From assembly GCF_027923225.1 (NCBI RefSeq), contig NZ_BSDI01000007.1, positions 62,001 to 126,000 on the forward strand: 64,000 bases of DNA. Reading direction: 5' to 3'. Origin of the DNA: Phytohabitans aurantiacus (GTDB taxonomy: Bacteria; Actinomycetota; Actinomycetes; Mycobacteriales; Micromonosporaceae). Below are positions 49,761 to 56,603 of the stretch, piece after piece. The first letter of the stretch is position 1. The number at the start of each line of letters is the position of its first letter. A program made the translations under genes and the position numbers. The notes beneath the pieces are model-generated. The model ran no database searches. It saw only the letters and a list, made by a program, of their open reading frames with translations, and was not told the origin of the DNA.

Positions 49761-50864
49761 TCACGCATTGGCCGCGTGCAGGCGGCGGATCAGGATCAGC
49801 AGGAACGGGGCGCCGAGCAGCGAGGTGATGATCCCGATCGGGATCTCCTGCGGGGCGAGCAGCACGCGGGCGATGACGTCGGCCCAGACCAGCAGGATCG
49901 CGCCGAGCAGCGCCGCGGCCGGCACCACGCGCACGTGCGGCGCGCCGACGATCCGCCGGGCGAGGTGCGGCACGACGAGCCCGACGAAGCCGATGCTGCC
50001 GGCGGCCGACACCAGCACGCCGACGCAGAGCGAGACCACCACGAGCAGCCGCATCCGGTACCGATCGGGCGACACGCCCAGCGTGTGGGCGGTCTCGTCG
50101 CCGACCGCCAGGACGTCCAGCCGCCGGCCGGTGACGGTCAGGTAGCAGATGGTGCCGCCGATCACGACCGCGGCCACGGCCAGCAGGGCGTCCCAGCGGG
50201 CCAGGCCCAGCGACCCGAGCAGCCAGAACATCACCGACCGCGAGCCCTCGGCGGACCCGGAGGCGAAGATGAGGAAGCTGGTGGCCGCGTAGAGCGCGTA
50301 TCCGACGGCCACGCCCGCCAGCAGCAACCGGATCGAGGTGACCCGGCCGCCGCTGCGGGCGATCAGGAACACCAGCAGCGACGCGGCGAGCGCACCCACG
50401 AACGCGCTGGTCGACAGCGCGTACTGCCCGAAGCCGGCGCCCGCCCCGAACAGGATGGCCGCGGCGGCGCCGCTGGACGCTCCGGAGTTGATGCCCAGCA
50501 GGTACGGGTCGGCAAGCACGTTGCGCACCATCGCCTGCAACGCCACGCCACAGGTGGCCAGCCCGGCACCGACGAGCATGCCGAGCAGCACCCGCGGCAG
50601 CCGCACCTGCCAGACGATCGCCTCCTGCGGCGGCGTCCAGCTCACCTCTCCCACGCCGAACAGCTGGTGACCGAGGATCCGCGCCACGGTCAGCGGGCTG
50701 ATCGCGATCGCCCCCGTGCCGACCGCGAACACCCCCGTCATGGCCAGCCCGACGGTCAGGGCCAGCAACCACGACACGGTGCGCCGCCGCTGCGCGCCGA
50801 CGCCGAGCACGTCGTGGTCCTGGCTCGCCGGCAGGGCGCTGCCCAACGTCGAAACCCCAATCAC
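49761..50864 (-). CDS. Iron-siderophore ABC transporter permease (FecCD family)
   Basis: The 367-residue protein has about ten membrane spans and typical FecCD blocks. These are WQVRLPRVLLGMLVGAGLAT, LLGINSGASSGAAAAILFGA, SIRLLLAGVAVGYALYAATS and SIGFVGLVVPHLARRIVGAP. A single permease gene implies a homodimer. I use the GTG at 50864, which keeps a 35-residue cytoplasmic leader; a start further down near the first span is possible. It heads the importer operon, and an iron-box-like dyad lies 22 bases upstream. Confidence 0.9.
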   Translation of the reverse strand: MIGVSTLGSALPASQDHDVLGVGAQRRRTVSWLLALTVGLAMTGVFAVGTGAIAISPLTVARILGHQLFGVGEVSWTPPQEAIVWQVRLPRVLLGMLVGAGLATCGVALQAMVRNVLADPYLLGINSGASSGAAAAILFGAGAGFGQYALSTSAFVGALAASLLVFLIARSGGRVTSIRLLLAGVAVGYALYAATSFLIFASGSAEGSRSVMFWLLGSLGLARWDALLAVAAVVIGGTICYLTVTGRRLDVLAVGDETAHTLGVSPDRYRMRLLVVVSLCVGVLVSAAGSIGFVGLVVPHLARRIVGAPHVRVVPAAALLGAILLVWADVIARVLLAPQEIPIGIITSLLGAPFLLILIRRLHAANA

Positions 50865-50885
50865 CGCTCTTGAGTACTTGCCAAA

Positions 50886-50903
50886 GTTAGGCAATAACCT
50901 AAC
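50886..50903. promoter_or_regulatory. DtxR/IdeR-like iron box, one spacing variant
   Basis: GTTAGGCAATAACCTAAC is an inverted repeat with TTAGG and CCTAA ends like iron boxes (TTAGGTTAGSCTAACCTAA), but three bases shorter between the ends. It lies just upstream of the FecCD gene, where iron-dependent repression would be expected. Confidence 0.5.
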
Positions 50904-50949
50904 AGCAAGATCAAAGCTGGTGAAGGGTGGTGAACGCCACTCGGGCCCG

Positions 50950-51411
50950 CTAGCGGACCAAGATCTCCCGGGTGTAGTAGTTCGAGCGGCCACTGCCGTC
51001 GACGAACTCCGTGAAGATGGCCAGCGGCAGGATGCCCAGGTTGAGGCGGCCCTGGAGGTAGACCCGCATGAAGCCGTGGTCGTACACCGCCAGGAACGCC
51101 GGGCCGCCGCCGGTCGCCGAGATGTCGGCGTAGTGCGTGTCAGCCGGATCCACAGTGGAGCGGGCGCCGCCGGTCACGCTGATGTCGGCGTACACCTCCG
51201 CCGGCACCTCGCCCCACTCGATCGGCCCGTCCGGGCCCGCCCCGCGCACCGCCACATACAGGTCGCCGTCCCGCACCGAGCAGGTCACCTCGCTGATCCC
51301 GCGCGAGGTCACGTCGGTGTTGTGCCAGTGCCCGACCATCGGCTCCGGGGTCACCGGGGATCGCAGCATCGACAGCAGCTCGTCGCCCCGGGTGTACGCG
51401 AGATCGGTCAT
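50950..51411 (-). CDS. Unknown small protein, GxWxN/WGE domain copy 1
   Basis: The 153-residue protein has no signal peptide. Its domain shares ordered features with three other copies in this cluster: GHWHNTD near residue 27, DGDLYVAV, EWGEVPAEVYAD, FLAVYDHGFMRVYL and FTEFVDGSGRSNYYTREILV at the end. It has an insert with two YADIS repeats (VYADISVTGG and HYADISATGG). The GxWxN start and alternating strands suggest a small beta barrel, possibly lipocalin-like; that is inference. It overlaps the upstream copy by 4 bp. Confidence 0.75.
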   Translation of the reverse strand: MTDLAYTRGDELLSMLRSPVTPEPMVGHWHNTDVTSRGISEVTCSVRDGDLYVAVRGAGPDGPIEWGEVPAEVYADISVTGGARSTVDPADTHYADISATGGGPAFLAVYDHGFMRVYLQGRLNLGILPLAIFTEFVDGSGRSNYYTREILVR

Positions 51412-51782
51412 GACATCTCACCCCGCCGGTGCATGTACTCGCGGGAGAAGTAGCCGCGGCGGCCACTCCCGTCGGTGAATCGGGTGTACGCCGCGCACAC
51501 GGTGATGAGGTGCATGACGTTGAACTGGAGTTGCACCTCCGCGTGCCCCAGGTCGAAGAAGACGCGGTAGGCGCAGGCACGGTTGGAGCGCGGCCCGTCG
51601 GTGTAGATGGCCTCCGCTGGCGCCTCACCCCAGTCGATCAGGTGGTCGGCCTCCGGGTCGCGGCACCACACGTGTGTCCACACTCGACCGTCGCGCTCGC
51701 CGACAGCCAGGCGACGGACCCCGAACGTGTGCCGGTTGGCGTTGCGCCACTCGCCGAGGATCCCACTCAGTTCAACGGTCAT
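51408..51782 (-). CDS. Unknown small protein, GxWxN/WGE domain copy 2
   Basis: The 124-residue protein consists of one domain: GEWRNANRHTFGVRRLAVGE, DGRVWTHVWCRD, IDWGEAPAEAIYTD, YRVFFDLGHAEVQLQF and YTRFTDGSGRRGYFSREYMH. It matches the neighbouring 153-residue protein and both halves of the 273-residue protein, and is the shortest complete copy. No catalytic pattern is obvious. A C6G6 palindrome lies 71 bases before its ATG. With copy 1 it forms a coupled pair. Confidence 0.75.
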   Translation of the reverse strand: MTVELSGILGEWRNANRHTFGVRRLAVGERDGRVWTHVWCRDPEADHLIDWGEAPAEAIYTDGPRSNRACAYRVFFDLGHAEVQLQFNVMHLITVCAAYTRFTDGSGRRGYFSREYMHRRGEMS

Positions 51783-51852
51783 TGGTATCCCGCCATTCGA
51801 TCGACGTCGATGCCATCCTAGGGTGTGCGAGGCGCGCCGCCGAGCGTCGTAA

Positions 51853-51866
51853 ACCCCCCGGGGGGT
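51853..51866. promoter_or_regulatory. C-tract/G-tract palindrome, site 1 (CsoR-like)
   Basis: ACCCCCCGGGGGGT is a perfect 14-bp palindrome in the 93-bp gap before the copy 2/copy 1 gene pair. C-tract/G-tract pseudo-palindromes of this kind are bound by CsoR/RcnR-type metal repressors. Related sites occur at 55853, 58205 and 58233. Confidence 0.5.
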
Positions 51867-51875
51867 GCGCCGCCG

Positions 51876-52367
51876 TCACGACCTTCCCGCGAGGTCGTGC
51901 GGTCCCCGGCGGTACCAGATCACCGGCTCGGCGCCGGGATCGCCGGCCTGCCACAGCGGCCCGCCGAAGACCAGTACGTGGTCGGCGACGGCGATCGTGT
52001 CCCGCACCGCGCACACCGCGCCGGTGACCGCCCCGGGCAGGAGCGGCACACCGTGCGTCCACCGGTGCGGCACGCCCGCGAAACGCGCGGCCGGCTCGCC
52101 GGAAGCGAACGCGCGGGCCAGGCGCCGCTGAGCCGTCGACAGTACGCAGATCCCGAACCGTCCGGACCGCTCGACCGCGGCCAGGGTACGGCTGCGCGCG
52201 GCGAGCGAGACGAGCAGCAGCGGCGGGTCCGCCGACACCGACGCGAGCGCGGTGACGGTGCAGCCGAGCGGCCGCGCACCGTCCGCGCCGGTCACCACCG
52301 CCACTCCCGTGGGCCAACCGGCCATCAGGTCGCGGAACCGGTCGGCCGGCGGCGCCTGCACCGGCAT
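51876..52367 (-). CDS. Flavin reductase family protein
   Basis: The 163-residue protein is an FMN-binding split-barrel flavin reductase. It has FRDLMAGWPTGVAVVTGADG, LGCTVTALASVSADPPLLLV (FMN phosphate contact), the Asn/Ser region GRFGICVLSTAQRRLARAFA and a C-terminal HVLVFGGPLWQAG. Such enzymes supply free reduced flavin to a partner oxygenase. The start at 52367 just follows the acyl-CoA-dehydrogenase-like stop; an ATG at 52394 would overlap it by 26 bases. The tight link suggests the two work as a two-component system. Confidence 0.88.
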   Translation of the reverse strand: MPVQAPPADRFRDLMAGWPTGVAVVTGADGARPLGCTVTALASVSADPPLLLVSLAARSRTLAAVERSGRFGICVLSTAQRRLARAFASGEPAARFAGVPHRWTHGVPLLPGAVTGAVCAVRDTIAVADHVLVFGGPLWQAGDPGAEPVIWYRRGPHDLAGRS

Positions 52368-52368
52368 C

Positions 52369-53565
52369 TCAGGGCTTGAAGAACGAGGCGTCATGGTCCC
52401 GTCCCAGCGCGGCCCGGCCGATGGTGGCGATGAGGTGGTCGTCGTTGTCGTGGCGCACGTAGAAGGTCAGGTCGCGCAGGATCCGCTCGACTGGGCTGGG
52501 TCGCACGAGCGAGCGCGCCCCGCAGGCCCGGACGCAGTGGTCCACGGTGGACAGCGCGAGATGCTCGACCACGTGCCGGGCCCGGCTGCCGGCGACCCGG
52601 GCCTCGGCGGTGCGACCGCTGTCCCACAGCCGCGCCACGTGCGCCAGCCACAGCCGGGCCGTGTCGAGGTCGACCGCCATGCCACCGACCCGCTGCTGCA
52701 CGTACGGGTCGCCACCCTTGTCCTGCTTCTCCAGGTACCGGATCGCGTAGTCGTACGCACCCTCGGCCGCACCGAGAAAGCTCGCGGCGTAGTGCGGGAT
52801 GAACGCCGACTGCCAGCCCTGCCGCACGTAGTCGCCCGGCGCGCCGAGCTGCCAGGCCGCCGGCACCGGCGTCCGGTCGAAGTGGACGACGTGGCTGGCG
52901 GTGGCCCGCATGCCAACCGGGTCCCACCACGACGTGTCCACAGTGACCGATGGATGCCGCAGGTCGCAGCCGAGCAGCAGCACGCTCTCCGGCGCGTCCG
53001 CGTGCCGCGCGCCGCCCGGCCCGGCGAGGCTCACCAGCAGGACCGCCCAGTCCGCGCCGGTCGCGCTGGTCGCGAACGCCTTGGTGCCGTCGACGGTCCA
53101 GCCGTCCGCGGTACGGGTCACCGTGGTGCCGAAGCGGCGGACCTCGCCGGGCTTGGGGGCCTGCGGCTCGCCGCTCCAGGCGACCCACTTCTCGCCCCGG
53201 CGCACCACGCCGTCGAACCACCGCTGGCGCTGCGGGCCCGTCGCGAACGCGTCGACGAGTACCAGCGCGTTCGCGTGCCCCTCCCAGCAGCGGGCCAGCG
53301 ACAGGTCGACCCGGGCCAGTTCCCGGGTCATCTCCCACAACGTGTGGGTGTCGTGGCGCAGCGGGCCCAGGCCGAGCCCGCCGCTCTGCGCCGGCACGGT
53401 CGGGGCGAGCAGCCCGGCGGTGAAAAGGTCGTCCAGGTCGGCGGCGGGAAACTCCGCCTCGCGGTCGTACCCGGCGGCCCGGGCGGCGAACCGGTCGCGG
53501 GCCAGGTCGGCGACGCGCCGTACGGCGGCGGCACCGGTCACGCGTGTCTCGAAGTCGACGCTCAT
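52369..53565 (-). CDS. Acyl-CoA dehydrogenase-fold flavoprotein, probable two-component monooxygenase
   Basis: The 398-residue protein has the ACAD fold. An N-terminal helical domain (FPAADLDDLFTAGLLAPTVP) is followed by a beta domain with WVAWSGEPQAPKPGEVRRFG and GWTVDGTKAFATSATGADWA. The C-terminal helices carry QRVGGMAVDLDTARLWLAHV and VRHDNDDHLIATIGRAALG. I see no typical catalytic Glu motif of beta-oxidation enzymes. The neighbouring flavin reductase gene points to a group D flavin monooxygenase (DszC/HpaB-like). Its start overlaps the stop of the 273-residue protein by 4 bp. The substrate is unknown. Confidence 0.8.
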   Translation of the reverse strand: MSVDFETRVTGAAAVRRVADLARDRFAARAAGYDREAEFPAADLDDLFTAGLLAPTVPAQSGGLGLGPLRHDTHTLWEMTRELARVDLSLARCWEGHANALVLVDAFATGPQRQRWFDGVVRRGEKWVAWSGEPQAPKPGEVRRFGTTVTRTADGWTVDGTKAFATSATGADWAVLLVSLAGPGGARHADAPESVLLLGCDLRHPSVTVDTSWWDPVGMRATASHVVHFDRTPVPAAWQLGAPGDYVRQGWQSAFIPHYAASFLGAAEGAYDYAIRYLEKQDKGGDPYVQQRVGGMAVDLDTARLWLAHVARLWDSGRTAEARVAGSRARHVVEHLALSTVDHCVRACGARSLVRPSPVERILRDLTFYVRHDNDDHLIATIGRAALGRDHDASFFKP

Positions 53566-54383
53566 CGTCCCTCAGCTCGATAGAAGTGTTCGCGGACGTA
53601 GCAGGGGTACCGGTGGCCGCCGTCCCCGAAGGTGCTCGCCGTCTCGATGGTCAGCAGGCGCCGGTCGAGGTACCCGACCATCTCCACGCGGCCGGCGGCG
53701 AGCTCGAAGAAGGCGGTGAACGCGATCGCGACCGCGCTGCGCATGTCGCCGGCGTACGCGCTGCCGACCGTCTCGTGCCAGTCGTGGCGGCGCGGCGCCC
53801 ACACGCCGTACGGGCGCACGGCGAGATAGCCGTCGCGCTCCCGGATCCGCACCCGGGCCAGCCGGGTGGCCGCCGCGTCCACGTTGCGCCACAGCCCGTC
53901 CAGGGCGCTGGGATCGAGCTGCCACGGCCCGAGCGGCGCCGAGGTGGGCCTCGGGTCGCCGTACCGCCCGGCCGGCTCGACCGCCATGGGAGCGGCCGGG
54001 CCGTCACGGTGGAAGAACTCCCGTGTCCAGTACGGTGCCGGCCAGCCCGGGCCGCTGAACGCCTGGTACGTGGTGACGACCAGCAGCCCGCCGCGGGTGT
54101 ACGCCGCCAGCCGCAGGCCGCGCAGCTCGGTGTCGTGCACCGCGGTGAACGCCCACGCGGCGGGCAGGTTCGGCGTGGCCGCGTACGCCCGCGCCTCGAT
54201 CTCGCCCCAGTCGTAGGGCTGGCGCCGCCCCGCGCCGAGTACCCGAAGGCGCAGATCGCCGCCGCCGTCGGACAGCACCAAGCGCCGCACGCCCCCGGCG
54301 GCGGGGTCGGTGTTGCGCCAGCCGCCCAGCAGCGCGGCGTGATCCAGCACCGAGTGTCCGTTATGGAGAGTCGAGACCCGCAT
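53562..54383 (-). CDS. Unknown protein with two GxWxN/WGE domains
   Basis: The 273-residue protein contains two copies of the cluster's domain. The N-terminal copy shows GGWRNTDPAAGGVRRLVLSD, YDWGEIEARAYAAT, WAFTAVHDTELRG and YWTREFFHRDG. The C-terminal copy shows GLWRNVDAAATRLARVRIRE, HDWHETVGSAYAGD, AFTAFFELAAGRVEM, FGDGGHRYPCYVREHFYR. The linker (about 130-160) is Pro/Ala rich. No signal peptide is seen. It overlaps the upstream fusion gene by 23 bp and the acyl-CoA-dehydrogenase-like gene by 4 bp, so all three are translated together. Function unknown. Confidence 0.78.
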   Translation of the reverse strand: MRVSTLHNGHSVLDHAALLGGWRNTDPAAGGVRRLVLSDGGGDLRLRVLGAGRRQPYDWGEIEARAYAATPNLPAAWAFTAVHDTELRGLRLAAYTRGGLLVVTTYQAFSGPGWPAPYWTREFFHRDGPAAPMAVEPAGRYGDPRPTSAPLGPWQLDPSALDGLWRNVDAAATRLARVRIRERDGYLAVRPYGVWAPRRHDWHETVGSAYAGDMRSAVAIAFTAFFELAAGRVEMVGYLDRRLLTIETASTFGDGGHRYPCYVREHFYRAEGR

Positions 54384-55842
54384 GGGTCACCACCTCTCGG
54401 ATCGTCGGCTCCGGCGGCATCGGCCGGCCGGTCATCAGCCGAAACTGGTGGGCCGCCTCGACGGCCATCACGCGCCGGCCGTCGACCGTGCGCAGCCCGC
54501 GACCGCGGGCCTCCGCCACGAGCGCGCTCACCCCGGAAGGCGGGCACACCAGGTCGACCACGGCGGCACCGGCGCTGAGCCCTTCCACCGGAAACGGGAG
54601 TCTGGTGTGGACGGACGTGGCGTGCACCACGACGCACGGCCCGGTCGGACGGAACGCGTCGAGCGGTGTGAACGGGAGCCCGAGCAGGTCGGCGGCGAGG
54701 CGGCCACGGGTCTCCCTGCGGTTGACCATCGTCACGTCGGCCCCCACGTAGCGCAGCGCCACCGCGGCCGCCCGGCCCGCCCCACCGCAGCCAACGACCG
54801 CGGCCGGACGGCCGGCGAGCGGCACACCGACCCAACGCAGCGCCGCCGCGACGGCGGACGAGTCGGTGGTGGCCGCCCGCCAGCGCCCGCCCCGCCGGGT
54901 GAGGGCGTTCGCCGCGCCGGCCGCCCGGGCAACCGGGCTGACCACGTCGGCGACGTGCAACGCCACCTCCTTCAGCGGGCCGCTGACGGTCAGGCCGCGC
55001 AGCGGCATGCCGAGCGCGCGCAGCCCATCCGGTACGGCGGGCCAGAATCCGGTCAGGAAGTCGCCGATCCCGGTCAGGTGGAACGGCAGGTACAGGGCGG
55101 GGATGCCGCGTTCCCGGTACGCGTGGTTGTGCAGGCCCAGGAAGCTGGACGCCAGTGCCACCGGGCCGGCCAGGCCGTACAGGTCACGCAACGGCGGCAG
55201 GGCCGCGAACGGGTAATCGGCGCAGATCCGCGCCACGTCGAGGGCGCCGGTGCTTCGGGACCGGTCGAGCGGGCCGGCGACGGCGGGCGCCCCCAGCCAC
55301 GGGGCGAGCAGGCGGCTCCAGACGCCGAGGGCGCCCGTACCGTACGCGGTCACGTCCGCGCGGCCGAGCCCGGCCAGCAGCCGCAGCGGCACCAGCGCGT
55401 CCGCGGCCGACGCCGCCCGCGGCGCCAGCAGGTACCCGGCCGCCGGTACGGCCGCCATCGCGGCGAACCGCTCCCGCAGCTCCGTCAGCGCGGCGGACGG
55501 GCCGTGCCACGAGACGCGCCGCCGCGCCGCGGGTACCGCTGCGAGTACCTCCGGCCGCAGGTCGTGGTCCGCCTCCAGGTCGACGGTGTCGTACCCGAGC
55601 GCGGCCCACGCGAGCCGCGCCCGGCGTACCTCTGGCGGGTCGGCGCACCGGCCGCCGTGTGCGCGGCTGCGCAGCGTGTACTGGAGGCGGCCGGCGAAGG
55701 CCAGGCGCAGCGGTGCCGGATCGAGGTCGCCCACCAGGTCGGCGCGGATCTCCAAGCGCGTCACGCCAGCGGGCACTGTGGACAGATCCACCGGCCAGCT
55801 CGTCACGGTCGCGGTCACGTCCGTCACGGTCACCTCGGTCAT
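54361..55842 (-). CDS. Fused type I 3-dehydroquinate dehydratase-like / shikimate dehydrogenase-like protein
   Basis: The 493-residue protein joins two shikimate-pathway folds. Residues 1-210 resemble a type I dehydroquinate dehydratase (TRLEIRADLVGD, LQYTLRSRAHGG, RVSWHG with His113). The Schiff-base Lys expected near 138 is replaced (AAGYLLAPRA). Residues 215-493 resemble shikimate dehydrogenase: LGLHNHAYRERGIPALYLPF, TVSGPLKEVALH with Lys291, TTD with Asp327, and the NADP fold AAVVGCGGAGRAAAVALRYV. Such fusions are known in plants and chlamydiae and are uncommon in actinobacteria. It starts at the ATG at 55842, divergent to the nitroreductase gene. A biosynthetic rather than housekeeping role is likely. 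Confidence 0.8.
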   Translation of the reverse strand: MTEVTVTDVTATVTSWPVDLSTVPAGVTRLEIRADLVGDLDPAPLRLAFAGRLQYTLRSRAHGGRCADPPEVRRARLAWAALGYDTVDLEADHDLRPEVLAAVPAARRRVSWHGPSAALTELRERFAAMAAVPAAGYLLAPRAASAADALVPLRLLAGLGRADVTAYGTGALGVWSRLLAPWLGAPAVAGPLDRSRSTGALDVARICADYPFAALPPLRDLYGLAGPVALASSFLGLHNHAYRERGIPALYLPFHLTGIGDFLTGFWPAVPDGLRALGMPLRGLTVSGPLKEVALHVADVVSPVARAAGAANALTRRGGRWRAATTDSSAVAAALRWVGVPLAGRPAAVVGCGGAGRAAAVALRYVGADVTMVNRRETRGRLAADLLGLPFTPLDAFRPTGPCVVVHATSVHTRLPFPVEGLSAGAAVVDLVCPPSGVSALVAEARGRGLRTVDGRRVMAVEAAHQFRLMTGRPMPPEPTIREVVTHAGLDSP

Positions 55843-55852
55843 GGCCGCACCG

Positions 55853-55861
55853 CCCCGGGGG
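55853..55861. promoter_or_regulatory. C-tract/G-tract element, site 2 (weak)
   Basis: CCCCGGGGG followed by TTTT sits in the 38-bp gap between the two divergent genes. It lacks the flanking A/T symmetry of the other sites on its left side, so it may be chance in GC-rich DNA. Confidence 0.3.
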
Positions 55862-55880
55862 TTTTCGCACCCTGGACAGG

Positions 55881-56603
55881 ATGCCCGTGGCGGCGCACAC
55901 TTCCGGGGCTGTGGGAGAGAACTGGCACCAGTTCGCCGCGGTGGCCACCGCACGCCACTGCAAGCGCGCCTTTCTGGACCGGCCGGTGCCGCGCGAGGTG
56001 CTCGAACGGATTCTCACGGTCGCCGCGCACGCGCCCTCCACCCGCAACATCCAGCCCTGGCGGGTCGCCGTGGTGACCGGTGCGGCCCGCGAGGCGCTCG
56101 GCCGGCGGCTGCGCGCCGAGTTCGACCGCGGCGTGCCGCCGCATCCCGACTACGCCAACCTTCCGGCGGGGCTCGACGAGGCGACCCGGGACCGAGCAGC
56201 CGCGTTCGGCGCCGGCCTGCTCGGCGCGATGGGCATCGCCCGGGACGACGCGGCCGGTCGCCGCACGCACCTGCGGGCCAACCTCGACTTTCACGGCGCG
56301 CCGGCGACCCTGGTCTTCCACCTGCCGGCCGACGCGGCACCCGGCACGTTTCTGGAGCTGGGCTTCTTCCTGCAGAGCACCATGCTCGGGCTGGTCGCCT
56401 GCGGCCTGGGCGGCTGTCCACAGTACAGCGTCGCCGGTTACCCGGACGTGCTGCGCGACGCGCTGGGCCTCGCCGGCCGGCTGATCGTGTGCGGCCTCGC
56501 CACGGGCTACCCGGACCCGGCCGCGAGCGTCAACGCGTACGTGCCCGAGCGGGCCGCGCTGCCGGAGTACGTAACCTGGCATGATCAGCCACCCACCTGC
56601 TGA
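55881..56603 (+). CDS. Nitroreductase family protein
   Basis: The 240-residue protein has the FMN-binding nitroreductase fold: ATARHCKRAFLDRPVPREVL, APSTRNIQPWRVAVVTGAAR (SxxNxQPW motif), and GLVACGLGGCPQYSVAGYPD at the active-site end. Family members reduce nitro groups, quinones or flavins, or oxidise peptide rings in biosynthetic clusters. The ATG at 55881 follows GGACAGG. It lies 38 bp from the divergent DHQ/SDH fusion and its stop overlaps the next gene's end by 19 bp. Confidence 0.87.
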   Translation: MPVAAHTSGAVGENWHQFAAVATARHCKRAFLDRPVPREVLERILTVAAHAPSTRNIQPWRVAVVTGAAREALGRRLRAEFDRGVPPHPDYANLPAGLDEATRDRAAAFGAGLLGAMGIARDDAAGRRTHLRANLDFHGAPATLVFHLPADAAPGTFLELGFFLQSTMLGLVACGLGGCPQYSVAGYPDVLRDALGLAGRLIVCGLATGYPDPAASVNAYVPERAALPEYVTWHDQPPTC

